Numbered from the stretch's first letter, positions 28,565-40,035 are shown. The stretch is 64,000 nucleotides of DNA from M0108 sp963841065 (GCA_963841065.1 CAWJBI010000064.1:1-64000); one strand, 5' to 3'. Notes: generated from the letters alone by a model not told the origin. Numbers and translations: made by a program.

Positions 28565-29656
28565 ATGTCTGAAAACGAGGTCCAGCCGACCACCGAAATG
28601 TCCGCGGCGACCCACGCCGCCAATGCCACGGCAACTGCAATGGCCAAGGCCAGCGCCGCGCACACTCAGGAAAGCGAGAACTTGGAGCCGGCGGCCCACG
28701 CCGCTCCGGTGAAGGAGCCGCATGCCAAGGAAGCGGAGAAGCAGGCTGCCAAGGCGGCCGAGCCCAAGAAGGGTGAAAAGGACGACAAGGCCGAAAAGGA
28801 AACCAAAAAAGAAAAACCGCCCAATATCCTGGTGAACATCCAGGTGGATGAGAAGGCCCTCAAAAAAGAGGCTGAGGCCTACTATCCCTACAAGAAAAAG
28901 CTGCCGACGGCTGAATACGAGGTGTTGAAATTCGATCTCCAGATCGAGCTCCTCAAGTGGCAGAACTGGATCAAGGAGAGCGGCGAACGCGTCATGGTCT
29001 GCTTCGAGGGTCGCGATGCCGCCGGCAAGGGTGGCACCATCAAGCGAGTCATGGAGCACCTCAACCCCCGCGGCGCCCGCGTGGTCGCCCTGGAGAAGCC
29101 CAGCGAACGCGAGCGTACCCAGTGGTACTATCAACGTTACCTTGAGAATCTGCCCGCCGCGGGCGAGATCGTCCTCTTCGACCGTTCCTGGTACAACCGC
29201 GCTGGCGTGGAACGGGTCATGGGCTTCTGCACCCCAGCCGAGTATCTGGAATTCATGCGCCAGACCCCGGAACTGGAACGTATGCTGGTCCGAAGCGGCA
29301 TTCGCCTTCACAAACTATGGTTCTCGGTCACCCGCAAGGAGCAGTTGCGACGCTTCAAGTCCCGCGAGCACGACCCGCTCAAACAGTGGAAGCTGAGCCC
29401 CATGGATCTGGCCTCCCTGGACCTCTGGGATGAGTACACCAGCGCCAAGGAAAACATGTTCTTCTACACCCATACGGCGGACTCCCCTTGGACCGTGATC
29501 AAGTCCGACGATAAAAACCGTGCCCGTATCAATGCGATGCGCTTCCTGCTCGCCAAGAGCCCGTACCCGAATCGTAATCCGGCGGTCGCCTGCCTTCCCG
29601 ACCCCGAGATCGTGGTCGCACCGCAGATCGAACATCTGAATCCCGCTTCGCTCTAA
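28565..29656 (+). CDS. ppk2: Polyphosphate kinase 2 family protein with Ala/Lys/Glu-rich N-terminal extension
   Basis: About 363 residues. The C-terminal ~265 are a PPK2 domain: Walker A FEGRDAAGKGGTIKR, lid and acidic residues in ERERTQWYYQRYL, VLFDRSWYNRAGVERVMGF as Walker B region, and RFKSREHDPLKQWKLSP. It transfers phosphate between polyphosphate and nucleotides. The first ~95 residues are low-complexity Ala, Lys and Glu, not part of PPK2, and probably disordered. ATG 28565 is preferred to 28562 because GGAGG (28554-28558) is 6 nt away. A small gene follows 24 nt downstream. Confidence 0.9.
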   Translation: MSENEVQPTTEMSAATHAANATATAMAKASAAHTQESENLEPAAHAAPVKEPHAKEAEKQAAKAAEPKKGEKDDKAEKETKKEKPPNILVNIQVDEKALKKEAEAYYPYKKKLPTAEYEVLKFDLQIELLKWQNWIKESGERVMVCFEGRDAAGKGGTIKRVMEHLNPRGARVVALEKPSERERTQWYYQRYLENLPAAGEIVLFDRSWYNRAGVERVMGFCTPAEYLEFMRQTPELERMLVRSGIRLHKLWFSVTRKEQLRRFKSREHDPLKQWKLSPMDLASLDLWDEYTSAKENMFFYTHTADSPWTVIKSDDKNRARINAMRFLLAKSPYPNRNPAVACLPDPEIVVAPQIEHLNPASL

Positions 29657-29680
29657 AACCCAGGGAGACCCCATAAGGTT

Positions 29681-29908
29681 ATGTCAACACGCTACGAGAA
29701 ACACGCCAAGCAGGTAGTCAAGGGCTTCAAGGAAGTCATCGACGATGAGGCCAAGAAGACGCTCTCCGACGATGATTTCGACCAACTCGCCATCTTGATC
29801 AATTCCGCCATCACCAACTCCGTCCTCTCGGCGGTGGAAAAGGTGGCGGATGACCTGGAAAAATCCGTCCGCAAGATCCGCCGCGGGGCCGAGCATTACG
29901 ACGACTAA
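29681..29908 (+). CDS. Small acidic helical protein downstream of ppk2
   Basis: A 75-residue, predominantly helical protein rich in Lys, Asp and Glu (KHAKQVVKGFKEVIDDEAKKT; EKVADDLEKSVRKIRRG). No known domain recognised. The 24-nt gap and shared strand suggest co-transcription with ppk2, so it may modulate the kinase or bind polyphosphate granules. That is inference only. Confidence 0.6.
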   Translation: MSTRYEKHAKQVVKGFKEVIDDEAKKTLSDDDFDQLAILINSAITNSVLSAVEKVADDLEKSVRKIRRGAEHYDD

Positions 29909-29920
29909 GGGCCCGGAACG

Positions 29921-29952
29921 GTCGGGGCGGGTTGACTGCAACCCGCCCCGAC
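29921..29952. terminator. Bidirectional terminator hairpin between ppk2 unit and phosphoribulokinase
   Basis: A perfect 13-bp inverted repeat (gtcggggcgggtt / aacccgccccgac) with a 6-nt loop lies between two convergent genes, 12 nt after one stop and 4 nt from the other. There is no clear U tract, so the termination role rests on position and stem strength. Confidence 0.6.
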
Positions 29953-29956
29953 CTGC

Positions 29957-30844
29957 TCACTCGAACTTATCCAGGTGACCCCGACGCTTCATCATGGCCA
30001 TGATGCGCTCGGTCAAGATCAGTTCCATGGCATACATCATCTTGCCGCCCGGTATCACCAGGGTGTTGAAGCCCGTGATCATGGCCCCCTCGATCAACCC
30101 CTTGAGGTGGAGTTTGTACTCCACCTCCGGCTTGTCCTTGAGGAAATGGATCAATACCAGGCTCTGATCCGCCGTCGGGATGTTGGTCACACAGAAGGGA
30201 TTGGAGGTATCAGTGAGGGGGATGCGCTGGAAATTAATGTGCGTCTGAGAAAACTGGGGCAGGATGTAGTGCATGTAGTCATACATGCGGCGATGAATGG
30301 TATCCATGACATCCGCGGGCTGGTAGCCGCGTTCGGCCATGTCCCGGTTGATCTTCTGCACCCATTCCAGGTTGATGGTTGGGCACACGCCGATGAGCAG
30401 GTCCACCTCCTTGGACAGGTCGATATCCCCGGCAACCACGCCGCCATGCAGCCCCTCGTAGAAGAGCAGGTCCGTGTCCGGCGGTATGGGCTCCCACTCG
30501 GTGAAGGTGCCTGGCTCCGCGCCGTACAGGCTGGATTCCTCCTCGTCATGGACATAGTGGCGACGCTCACCCGCGCCCGAACGGCCATAGGATTGGAATA
30601 ATGCCAACTGCTTCTCGAAGAGATTGCCCTCGGGTCCGAAATGGCTCAGGTGGCGGCCATCCTTCACGGCCTGCTTGAGTTCCGCCCGCATTTCCTTGCG
30701 ATTAAAACGATGGAAACTGTCGCCCTCGATGAAGGCGGCGCGTGCGCCGACGCGCCTGAAGATGTGCTCCAAGGCGTTTTTAACGGTGCTGGTGCCGGCG
30801 CCAGAGGAACCGGTCACCGCCAGGATGGGGTGCTTTCTCGACAT
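29957..30844 (-). CDS. prk: Phosphoribulokinase
   Basis: A 295-residue enzyme of the Calvin cycle making ribulose 1,5-bisphosphate from ribulose 5-phosphate and ATP. Motifs: P-loop AVTGSSGAGTSTVK, EGDSFHRFNRKEM, SHFGPEGNLFE, TDLLFYEGLHGGVVAGDID as Walker B region. Length and motifs fit the bacterial class I (octameric, NADH-activated) enzyme. ATG 30844 has GAGGA upstream. It stands alone; RubisCO is not in this window. Its presence implies autotrophic CO2 fixation by the host. Confidence 0.93.
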   Translation of the reverse strand: MSRKHPILAVTGSSGAGTSTVKNALEHIFRRVGARAAFIEGDSFHRFNRKEMRAELKQAVKDGRHLSHFGPEGNLFEKQLALFQSYGRSGAGERRHYVHDEEESSLYGAEPGTFTEWEPIPPDTDLLFYEGLHGGVVAGDIDLSKEVDLLIGVCPTINLEWVQKINRDMAERGYQPADVMDTIHRRMYDYMHYILPQFSQTHINFQRIPLTDTSNPFCVTNIPTADQSLVLIHFLKDKPEVEYKLHLKGLIEGAMITGFNTLVIPGGKMMYAMELILTERIMAMMKRRGHLDKFE

Positions 30845-31140
30845 TGTCGTCCTCATTCTCTCGTGTTGTGTCGTTACGGAAGTCAGGCTGGTTGGCCTCA
30901 AACCTTCAAGTGAAGCGCGATATTTTTCACGCCCCTTGGGGTATCATCGTCCCCCGGCCCCGTCCCAACAAGTACTAACCCCTGCGGTGGATGTAGGCGC
31001 CGGCAAGATTCAGCCCAAGAAATCCGCAACGAAATGACTGAACCCCTCCGCTCTGACCTGACCACTCATCCAACCCGCCGCCGCCCCCGCGGCTCCCGCG
31101 GGATTGCCTTGGCGCGGGAATCACCGCTCCCTAGCCCGGC
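30845..31140. other. Divergent intergenic region between prk and tamA
   Basis: About 300 nt with no supported gene. It must carry the promoters of prk (left) and tamA (right). A reading frame from 31034 exists but its Arg/Pro-rich product looks non-coding. Confidence 0.4.
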
Positions 31141-32979
31141 ATGGTTCGCGCGCCTGGCTCCTCGGCTCTCCTGCTGGTCTTCACGGCCGCGGTCCCCGCC
31201 GCGGACGTCATGCCCTATGACCTGACCCTCAAGCCGACCGGCAATCAGGTCATGGATCAGGCCCTGCTGGACGCCTCCCTCCTCGCCACCCTGCGCGAGG
31301 AGGCCCAGGCCGGGGCCTTCGCCCTGGTCTCCCGCGCCAATAACGACCTGCCGCGCCTCGACGATGTACTGCGCAGCTTCGGTTATTACGACGCCTACAT
31401 CGACATCCGCCTCAACGGTCTGCGCCTCGACGAACCGGATCTGGTGGCGCGCCTCGAGGCCAGCCCCGAGACGGCACCCATCCCCATCCAGGTGTCGATC
31501 GATCTCGGCCCCCTCTACCACTTGGGCGAGGTCCGCCTCGATGGCGAGATACCGCCCAAGGCGCGCACCGCCTTCACCCTGGAGCCCGGCCAGCCGGCCT
31601 TGGCCGCCAGCGTGCTCGCCGCCGGTCAGGCCGTTCTGACCGCCCTGCGCGAGGAAGGTTATGCCCTCGCCACGATACCCGCGCCGGAGGTCCTGGTTCT
31701 GCACGCCAGCCGCACCATGGACGTCACCTACACCGCCACCCCCGGCCCGCGCCTCGCCATCGGCCCCGTCACCATCCGCGGCCTGGATCGGCTGCAGGAG
31801 GACTATGTGCAGCGCCGCCTGGGCCTGGAACTGGGCGAAATATACAGCCCCAGCCGTCTGGAGCGAGCGCGGCGGGAACTCACGGACAGCGGCGTGCTGT
31901 CCAGCGCCCGCCTCATCCCCGGCACGGAACCCGACGCCTCCGGGCGCCTGCCCATAACCCTGGAAGTCACGGAACGCCCCCCGCGGGTACTGCGCTTCGC
32001 CGGGGCCTATTCGACCGACGAAGGTGGCAGCGTGTCCACCTCCTGGACTCATCGCAACCTCTTTGGCCGCGCCGAGCGCCTGACCCTGCGCGCCGATATT
32101 GGCACCTTGGGCGCGGCCTACACCAACGAACCCAGCTACCTCGTCAGCGCCGCCTTCGTCAAACCGGACGTCTGGCGGCGCAATGACGACCTGCAACTGG
32201 ACCTGGCCGCGGTTCGGGAATTTCTCGACGCCTATGATCGGGACGCCATCTCCGCCGGCCTAACCCTGCAGCGGCGTTTCAGCGAAAACCTCAGCGCCGG
32301 CCTGGGCGTCGGCATGGAGCGTTCCCGGATCACCCAGGACGACATCACCCGTGACTACCACCTGGCCTTCCTGCCCCTGACCCTGAAATATAATGGGGCT
32401 GGCGATCTCCTCGATCCCCGCGAGGGCGCGCGCCTGGACGCCCGGGTAGCACCGACCCAGGTCCTGAGCGGCGACGCCAGCAATTTTATCCACCTGCGCG
32501 CCACGGGCACCGCCTACCTGGACCTGACGCGCCTGACCAGCGCCCAGCGGCAATCGGGACGGACCATCGTCGCCGGCCGCCTTTCCATTGGCCGCATCTT
32601 TGGCGCCTCGGCCGATCAGGTACCCCCGGACTGGCGCTTCTATGCCGGTGGCGGCGGCTCGGTCCGTGGCTACCCCTACCAGTCCATTGGCCCCCAAACC
32701 CTCACGGGCCAGCCCAAGGGTGGCAGCAACCTGCTGGAAACCAGCCTGGAACTACGCCAACGCCTGTGGGGGAACTGGGGCGGCGCCCTCTTCGCTGATA
32801 CTGGCGCCATCTCGGACCTGAATTTCCCGGGTACCGGCGGCTGGTCCGTCGGTGTCGGCGCCGGGGTCCGCTATCACACCCCGATCGGGCCGGTGCGGCT
32901 GGATGTCGCCACCCCGCTGAACAATGACGCCGGCGATCCCGCGGTGCAGGTTTACATCGGCATCGGCCAGGCCTACTGA
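31141..32979 (+). CDS. tamA: Translocation and assembly module outer-membrane protein TamA
   Basis: A 612-residue Omp85-family barrel that works with TamB in building the outer membrane. After a signal peptide come POTRA domains (to about residue 265; IGPVTIRGLDRLQEDYVQRRLGL), then a 16-strand barrel with the lid-lock motif GGGGSVRGYPYQSIGP and a final strand PAVQVYIGIGQAY. An in-frame TAG at 31132 fixes the start at ATG 31141 or later. Two nt separate it from tamB. Confidence 0.92.
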   Translation: MVRAPGSSALLLVFTAAVPAADVMPYDLTLKPTGNQVMDQALLDASLLATLREEAQAGAFALVSRANNDLPRLDDVLRSFGYYDAYIDIRLNGLRLDEPDLVARLEASPETAPIPIQVSIDLGPLYHLGEVRLDGEIPPKARTAFTLEPGQPALAASVLAAGQAVLTALREEGYALATIPAPEVLVLHASRTMDVTYTATPGPRLAIGPVTIRGLDRLQEDYVQRRLGLELGEIYSPSRLERARRELTDSGVLSSARLIPGTEPDASGRLPITLEVTERPPRVLRFAGAYSTDEGGSVSTSWTHRNLFGRAERLTLRADIGTLGAAYTNEPSYLVSAAFVKPDVWRRNDDLQLDLAAVREFLDAYDRDAISAGLTLQRRFSENLSAGLGVGMERSRITQDDITRDYHLAFLPLTLKYNGAGDLLDPREGARLDARVAPTQVLSGDASNFIHLRATGTAYLDLTRLTSAQRQSGRTIVAGRLSIGRIFGASADQVPPDWRFYAGGGGSVRGYPYQSIGPQTLTGQPKGGSNLLETSLELRQRLWGNWGGALFADTGAISDLNFPGTGGWSVGVGAGVRYHTPIGPVRLDVATPLNNDAGDPAVQVYIGIGQAY

Positions 32980-32981
32980 CC

Positions 32982-35900
32982 ATGCGCAGACTATTACGCA
33001 TCCTCCTGATCCTGACGGGCCTGCCAGTCCTCTTGATGGCCACCCTCTTGCTGGTCGTCAACACCGGGCCGGGGCGAGACTTCATTGCTCGCCAAATCGG
33101 CCCCCTGAGCGGTGGCCTGGTACAGATCGAGGGCCTGGCGGGCCACCTGCCCCTGGCCCCGCGCCTGGCCCGCCTGGAAATCCGCGACGCCGATGGCCTC
33201 TGGCTCGTTATCGAAGAGGTGGCCCTGGACCTGGATCCCTGGCCCCTGTGGCGAGGCCAGATCCAGGTCGAGGCCCTGACGGCCGCAACCCTAGCCCTGG
33301 ACCGGCTCCCCACCTACTCGGAGAGCGAAGAGACCTCCCCACCCTTCCAAACATCCCCCCTGGCACTGCGCCACCTCGCCGTCCAGCGGCTGACCCTGGG
33401 GCAACTGGCGCCCGGGGCGCCCGCCCTGAGCGTCACGGGCCAGGGAACCCTGACCCGTCTCGACGACTTCGCGGCCCAAGTCGCTATCCAGACCCCCGAC
33501 CGCGCGGACCGCTACCAGACTAGACGCTGACGGCCAGCCCCGCGGACCTCCGCCTCGACCTCCAGATCCACGAAGACCCCGAGGGCCTGATCAGCGCCTT
33601 CCTCCGTGCCCAGGGGGTGCGGCTGCCACCGGAGGTGGATCGCTGGCAACTGGACGGCCAAGGGCACGGGTCCCTCGACGGCCCTCGCCCTCGCGGCCGA
33701 CCTGGCGGCGGGCCCCCTCCAGGCCACGGCGAATGGCCAACTCGATCTGACAGACCCAGGCCGCCGCCGACCTCAAGCTGCGAGCCGAGCTGCCGACCAT
33801 GTCCCTGGCCCTCCCGGATGGCGCGACCCTGGCCTGGCAGTCCATCCAACTGGATGCCGATCTCAGTGGCTCCTGGACCGCCCCCCAGGGCCAGGCTCAA
33901 TTGGATGCGGCAGGTCTTGCCTATGGCGAGTCGGGGCTGTCGCACTTGACGGCCCACCTGGTGGGCGATACCCAGCGCCTAACCCTGGAGGGCCTGGCCA
34001 AGGGCGCCCGCATCCCCAGGGCCCCGCCCGAATTCGCCGATCAGCCCCTGCGCCTGACCGCCGAGATCGCGCCCCAGGAGCCCGGCCAACCCTTCCGCCT
34101 CGACCTCGATCACCCCATCGCCCAATTCTCGGCCCAGGGCAAACTGGGTGAGCTGTCGGGACAGGCGACCCTCACGCTGGCCGATCTCACCACGCTAGCC
34201 ACCCTGACCGGACAAGACCTGGCCGGCAAGGCCCAGATCGTCACTCATTTCGCCCTCGGCGATGCCGCCGGCCACCAGCCCCGGCTAGAGGCCAGCGGCG
34301 CGGTGAATCTGACCCGGGCCCCAGGACCGACCCTGGGCCTCCTCGGTGCCGAGGCCCGGCTGGCAGTGAGCGCCGCCCAGGTTGGCGGTACCTGGCAACT
34401 CGCCAGCGCCCGCATCGATGGCGCCAAGCTACAGGTCATGGCAACCGGCTGTGCCGCCGAGGGAATCGGGCCCGGACGCGCCCCCGCTGGCGCCGCCCAG
34501 CGATTGCACGGCGGGTCCGCGCCAGGCCCTGCGTTGGTCCCTGGACCTGCCCGACCTCACCGTCCTGGCCAGCGACTGGATCGGGCCGGCTCCAGGCCGA
34601 GGGCGCCTTCGCGGGCTGGCCACCGCCCAGTCAGGCGGATGCCGCCGCCCCGGCCACCGACCTGAGCGCCAACCTGACCCTGGACGCCCGTCATGCCAAA
34701 CTCGGCGCCGCCAAGGTCAGTGGCCGTCTCGCGGCCAACCTGAGCGAGCCGAGCGGCGACCTGAGCCTGGATGGCGACTGGGGCGGCCAGCCCCTCGCCC
34801 TCCGCCTCCTGGCCGACCGCGCGGCGGATGGCGCCCTGAACCTCACCCTCGACGGCAGCCATCTGGCCGGCATCGCCGCCAGCGGCCAGATGCACCTGCC
34901 CGCCGGCGCCACCCTGCCCCAGGGCGATCTCCGGTTGGAGGCCAGCCGTCTCGCCGACCTGGGGCCGCTCCTGGGTCAGGAATTGGCCGGCAGCCTCGAC
35001 CTGCGCCTGAACCTGACCGCGACCCAGGCTCAACCTCACCGCCACGGGCAAGGACCTGCGCCTGCCCGGCGCCCTCGAAATCGGCCAGGTCAGCCTGGAG
35101 GGCCAGATCGCCGATCTGCCGACCCTGGCCGGCATCCAGGCCCGGCTCCAGGTGGATGGCCTCGCCACCCCGGGGGCGGCGGGTGACCTGACCCTGACCG
35201 CCAAGGGCCCACAGTCCGCCCTGGATCTGACGGCCGACGCCCGCCTGACCACGCCCCTGGGCCCCGCCAGCCTGGGTTTGCAGGCCAATCTGGACCTCCC
35301 GGGCCACCGCTTGGCGCTCAACAAACTGGAGACCCAGGCCAATGGCGAGACCCTGCGCCTGCTGGCCCCCGCGGTGTTCGATCTCCAGAATGGCCTGGCG
35401 GTGGATCGTCTCAGGCTGGGGCTGGGAGCGGCACCCTCGACCTCAAGGGCCGCCTGCTGCCCGAGCTGGACCTGGAGGCCAGCCTGGTCAAGCTGCCCCT
35501 CGAAAGGGTCGCCGCCCTCGTCGGCAGACCCGTCGCGGCCGGCCTCCTCGACGCTCAACTCAAGCTCAAGGGCCAGCCGGACGCCCCGGCGGGCAGCCTG
35601 AGCCTCAAGGCCGGCAGCCTGAGACTGACCGAGGACAACGGCTTTGGCATGCCCGCCGCCAGTCTGGAGGCCAGTCTGACCCTCAAGCCCGGCGCCAACA
35701 GCCTGGATGCCAGCGCCCAATTGGGACCCAAGGGGAACCTGAGGCTGCGTGGCCAGGTCGGCGGCACCCTGCCCCTGGCCCCCGGCACCCTGGCCCTGAA
35801 GGCGGAGGGCCGCATCGACCTCGGCCTCCTGGATCCCCTGCTCACCGCCGCTGGCCGTCAGGCCACCGGTCAGGCCAACCTCGACGCCACGCATCGCCGG

Positions 35901-37081
35901 TACCCCGGGCGCGCCCAAGCTCGACGGCCGGCTGCGCCTCGCCGGGGTCTCCTATCGCGACTGGAACTCGGGGCTCAATCTCACCCACATCGCCGGCAAC
36001 CTCATCCTGGATGGTGATCGTATACATCTGGAGGGGCTAGGTGGCCAAGCCGGTGGCGGCAGCCTAACCCTGACCGGCGACATCGGCCTGCTCGCCCCGG
36101 GCCTGCCCCTGAACCTGAGCCTCGTTGCCCGCAACGCCGAGCCCATCCGCTTCGATTGGCTGAGCCTCAAGGGCGACGCCGATCTCAGCCTCAAGGGCCC
36201 GGCCGCCGGGGCGACCCTGGCGGGCAAGATCCACTTCGACCGTATCGACATCCGCCTGCCCGATCGTCTGGCGGCGAGCGTCCCCACCCTGACGGTGCGC
36301 GAAGAGGGCGTGTCTCGCCAACCCCGCGCCCTGCCCCCGCAGCAGAATGCCACGCCCGCCGTACCCTTCCAGATGGACCTCGACCTGAGCCTGGCCGCCC
36401 CCCGCAACGTCTATATCCGCGGCCAGGGCGTGGACGCCGAACTCGGGGGGGAACTGCAAGTGGGCGGCACCCTGGACCAGCCCGACCATTACCGGCGGCT
36501 TTAACCTGGTGCGCGGCGAATACGTCCTGGTCGGCCAGACCCTGCGTTTTAGCCGCGGCCGCATCGGCCTGGATGGCGCCGCCGGGCTGGACCCCACCCT
36601 GGACCTGGAGGCGCGGGTGACGGCGGCGGGCAGCACCGCCATTTTGGGCGTCAAGGGCACGGCCACCGCGCCGCGCATCGTCTTGAGCGGGGAGCCCGAA
36701 CTGCCCCAGGACGAAATCCTGTCCCGTCTGCTCTTCGGCGTCGCCGGCACCCGCCTCTCGCCCTGGCAAACGGCGCAGGTAGGCCTCGCCGCCGCGCGCC
36801 TGGCTGGCCTGGGCCCCAAGGGGCCAGGCCTCCTGGAGAGCGCCCGCACTGCCTTGGGGCTCGACAGGCTCAGCGTCGGCACCGACAAGGAAGGCGGCAC
36901 CACCGCCGAGGCCGGCCGCCAGCTCTCCGAACGCGTCTATCTTGGCGCCCGCCAAGGCACCCGCGCCGGCGAGACCCAGGGCGTGCTGCGCATCGAACTC
37001 ACCCCCAGCCTCCGCCTCGAGACCGACATTGGCGCCACCAGCGGCTCCCGCGCCGGCATCGCCTACGAGCGGGAATACTGA
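32982..37081 (+). pseudogene. tamB: Translocation and assembly module protein TamB, broken by about nine frameshifts
   Basis: The locus encodes a TamB of about 1,366 codons: an N-terminal membrane anchor (MRRLLRILLILTGLPVLLMATLLLVV), a long beta-taco body rich in repeats such as LNLTLDGSHLAGIAASGQ, and the DUF490 end (GEYVLVGQTLRFSRGRI, PQDEILSRLLFGV, LETDIGATSGSRAGIAYEREY). Reading must change frame near 33528, 33670, 33755, 34455, 34588, 35032, 35432, 35892 and 36492. Between breaks the protein is sensible and collinear, and tamA upstream is intact. Each break looks like a 1-2 nt indel. Such density with preserved sequence favours sequencing error, but decay cannot be excluded. Confidence 0.85.
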
Positions 37082-37164
37082 AATCCTTTCTCGAGAGGAT
37101 ACCGCCGCCGAGCGGGTGGATTATTGCCTTATCATTTACCCCCTTTAACCGGGAGGAGATTTGG

Positions 37165-37923
<759 letters not shown>

Positions 37924-38096
37924 CAGCGCCCCGCTGGGCCATGGCCCGGAGCGGCCCCGCCCCAGGCCCCTTGCCCAGCCTTGGCGCCGCCAGGGGCCCG
38001 GTTTCACGCCCGGGATGGTCAGCCTTGGGCCGAGGTCGGCCCCGGGCACCGGTTCCGGGGCTTCCATGAATCTTGATGCCTGAAGGAGAGCTTGCG

Positions 38097-38474
38097 ATGA
38101 AACCCTGTTTCCAGCCCAGTGCCCGCCAGATGAACTGGCTGATCGCGATCGGGTTCGGCTCGGTCTTCTACGCCTACTATCTGCGCCATATGGTCATTCA
38201 GAACACCCATGTCTTCCTGGCCTGTCAGGAGGGCCTGGATACCTGGCTCTGTTCGACCATGAATCTCGCCATCCTGCTCTTCAACCAGGGGGCCTTTGGC
38301 GCGGTGGCGGTGGTAGCGGCCTGCCTGCATCTGCTCTGGCCGTCGGTCCTGCTCTTCGCCATCGCCCTCGGCGCCGCCGGCTTCGGGCTGGTGATGCAGA
38401 ATGGCGGCATGGCCGGCCTTGCGGTCGGCTTGCTGGTGCTCAGTCTGGCTCGCCCCGGGCGCTCACCAGGGTAA
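38097..38474 (+). CDS. Small membrane protein of unknown function
   Basis: A 125-residue protein with about four hydrophobic segments (WLIAIGFGSVFYAYYL; LAILLFNQGAFGAVAVVAAC; LLFAIALGAAGFGLVM). ATG 38097 is preceded by GAAGGAG. The 3' end overlaps that of the convergent GH17 gene by 35 nt. No family recognised. Confidence 0.6.
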   Translation: MKPCFQPSARQMNWLIAIGFGSVFYAYYLRHMVIQNTHVFLACQEGLDTWLCSTMNLAILLFNQGAFGAVAVVAACLHLLWPSVLLFAIALGAAGFGLVMQNGGMAGLAVGLLVLSLARPGRSPG

Positions 38475-40035
38475 GGGCGAACACCGCCAGGGCCAGACAG
38501 AAGCTAAGGGCCTGCCAGTTGGCGACACCTTCGTTGAGCAGGATGTAAACCGCCGCCAGCGCCAGGATCGTGGCGGCGGTCTTTTCCGCCAGGGGCCTGA
38601 GCGACCCTTGTCGCCGGCGCAACGCCAGCACCAGGAAGGGTATGAGCCCGCCGATGAGTTGGGCGTAGGGAAAATCGACATAGCGCGGGTCGAACACCAG
38701 CATCAGCGCCGTCTGGATCGTCAGGACCACCAGGGCCGCCAGGGCCAGCCCCGCGGCGACCGCGCGGCGGTCCCGGGGCCAGCGGGCCACCGGGCCCAGC
38801 ACCCGGTAGAGCGGCGGCACCCCTTGCCGCCCCATCAGCGCAGCCGCACCGGCGATGGGTGCCAGGGCCGCCACCGCCACCCAGGCCACGGAACCGATCC
38901 AGCCGGACAGACCCAGGCTCTCCACCCACATGGCCTCGACGGCCAACCCGATGGCGGTGCCCGATACCAGGGCGATGGCCGCGACGCCCAACCAGGCGAC
39001 CGTCGTGGCCCCGCTCGCGCGCTTGGCCGAGGCGCCCGCGGCCAGGAAGATGAGGGTGACCAGCAGGGCGCCCAGCAGGGCCTGCCCGGGCCAGAAGGGA
39101 TGGTTCGATACTGGCTGGCCCCAGGCGAATTTAGGCGCGCGCCCCTCGGCATCGAACAGGCCCCAGTAGCCGCCGACCGTGCCCTCGCGTTGGCGCTTCC
39201 AGGGCTGATCAAAGGCCTCGATCAGATTGACGCCGAACTTTTCCCGGTCGGCCAAGGCCATGACCTCGTGAAGAAAACGGGCCTGGTTGACCCGGGACGG
39301 CAAGGCCCCTTCCCGCATCCGTCCCGCGCTCGGCCAGCCGATCTCGCCGATGAAGATTTCCTTATCGGGTATCAGGGCCACGATCTTCTGGCGCGTCGCC
39401 TCCGCATGGGCGACCGCGCCCGCGACCGGGGTGGGGAAGTCTTCCCAGTAGGGCAAGAGGTGGATGGTGACGAAGTCCACGTCCTTGGCGAGATCGGGAT
39501 GACGCAGCCAGAATTCCGGGACATCCGCATAGGTCACCGGCACCGGCACGGCGGCCTTGACCTCGCGAATGGTGGCCCCGAGGTCGGCGGGGGTCATTTC
39601 GCCGCGGAGCAGCACCTCATTGCCGACCACCACGGCGGACACGACCTCGGGATAGCGTCGCGCCAGGTCGATGGCGGTATCGATCTGCTTGCGATTCCGG
39701 TCACGCTCCGGGGCGAGCCAGATGCCCAGCATCACCTTCAGTCCCGCTTGCTTGGCCAGCTCCGGCACGAGATGGGTACCATGATTGACACCATAGGTGC
39801 GGATGCAGCCGGTGCGGGTCGCCAGTTGGCCCAAGTCCGCCGCGATCCGGGCTGGCTCGATCTGGATGTCGCCGACGAGCGGACTCTCGTCGCCGCGAAA
39901 GGGCGCGTAGGAGAGGCAGGGCGTTCCGCTCGACTCGCCCTCCAGGGTGGGCATGGGTTCCGGCCGACCCAATCCCCACCAAAGAGCCGTGACCACCAGC
40001 AGAGACAGAGCGTAGAGACTAAGGGGGAGCTTCAT
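38440..40035 (-). CDS. Glycoside hydrolase family 17-like protein with C-terminal membrane domain
   Basis: A 531-residue protein. An N-terminal membrane segment (LSLYALSLLVVTALWWGLG) precedes a GH17 domain (about 30-320) with catalytic Glu residues in VVGNEVLLRGE and IFIGEIGWPSAGRM. The last ~210 residues form several membrane helices. This layout resembles NdvC/BglC-like proteins that remodel beta-glucans during export. It is the last gene of a three-gene exopolysaccharide unit; 116 nt separate it from the GH26-like gene. Confidence 0.78.
   Translation of the reverse strand: MKLPLSLYALSLLVVTALWWGLGRPEPMPTLEGESSGTPCLSYAPFRGDESPLVGDIQIEPARIAADLGQLATRTGCIRTYGVNHGTHLVPELAKQAGLKVMLGIWLAPERDRNRKQIDTAIDLARRYPEVVSAVVVGNEVLLRGEMTPADLGATIREVKAAVPVPVTYADVPEFWLRHPDLAKDVDFVTIHLLPYWEDFPTPVAGAVAHAEATRQKIVALIPDKEIFIGEIGWPSAGRMREGALPSRVNQARFLHEVMALADREKFGVNLIEAFDQPWKRQREGTVGGYWGLFDAEGRAPKFAWGQPVSNHPFWPGQALLGALLVTLIFLAAGASAKRASGATTVAWLGVAAIALVSGTAIGLAVEAMWVESLGLSGWIGSVAWVAVAALAPIAGAAALMGRQGVPPLYRVLGPVARWPRDRRAVAAGLALAALVVLTIQTALMLVFDPRYVDFPYAQLIGGLIPFLVLALRRRQGSLRPLAEKTAATILALAAVYILLNEGVANWQALSFCLALAVFALTLVSARGEPD

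Noticed and set aside
37082..37164. Possible yybP-ykoY manganese riboswitch ahead of the terC-family gene
   Set aside because: The leader is only ~80 nt and lacks the paired loops and conserved bases of that class.
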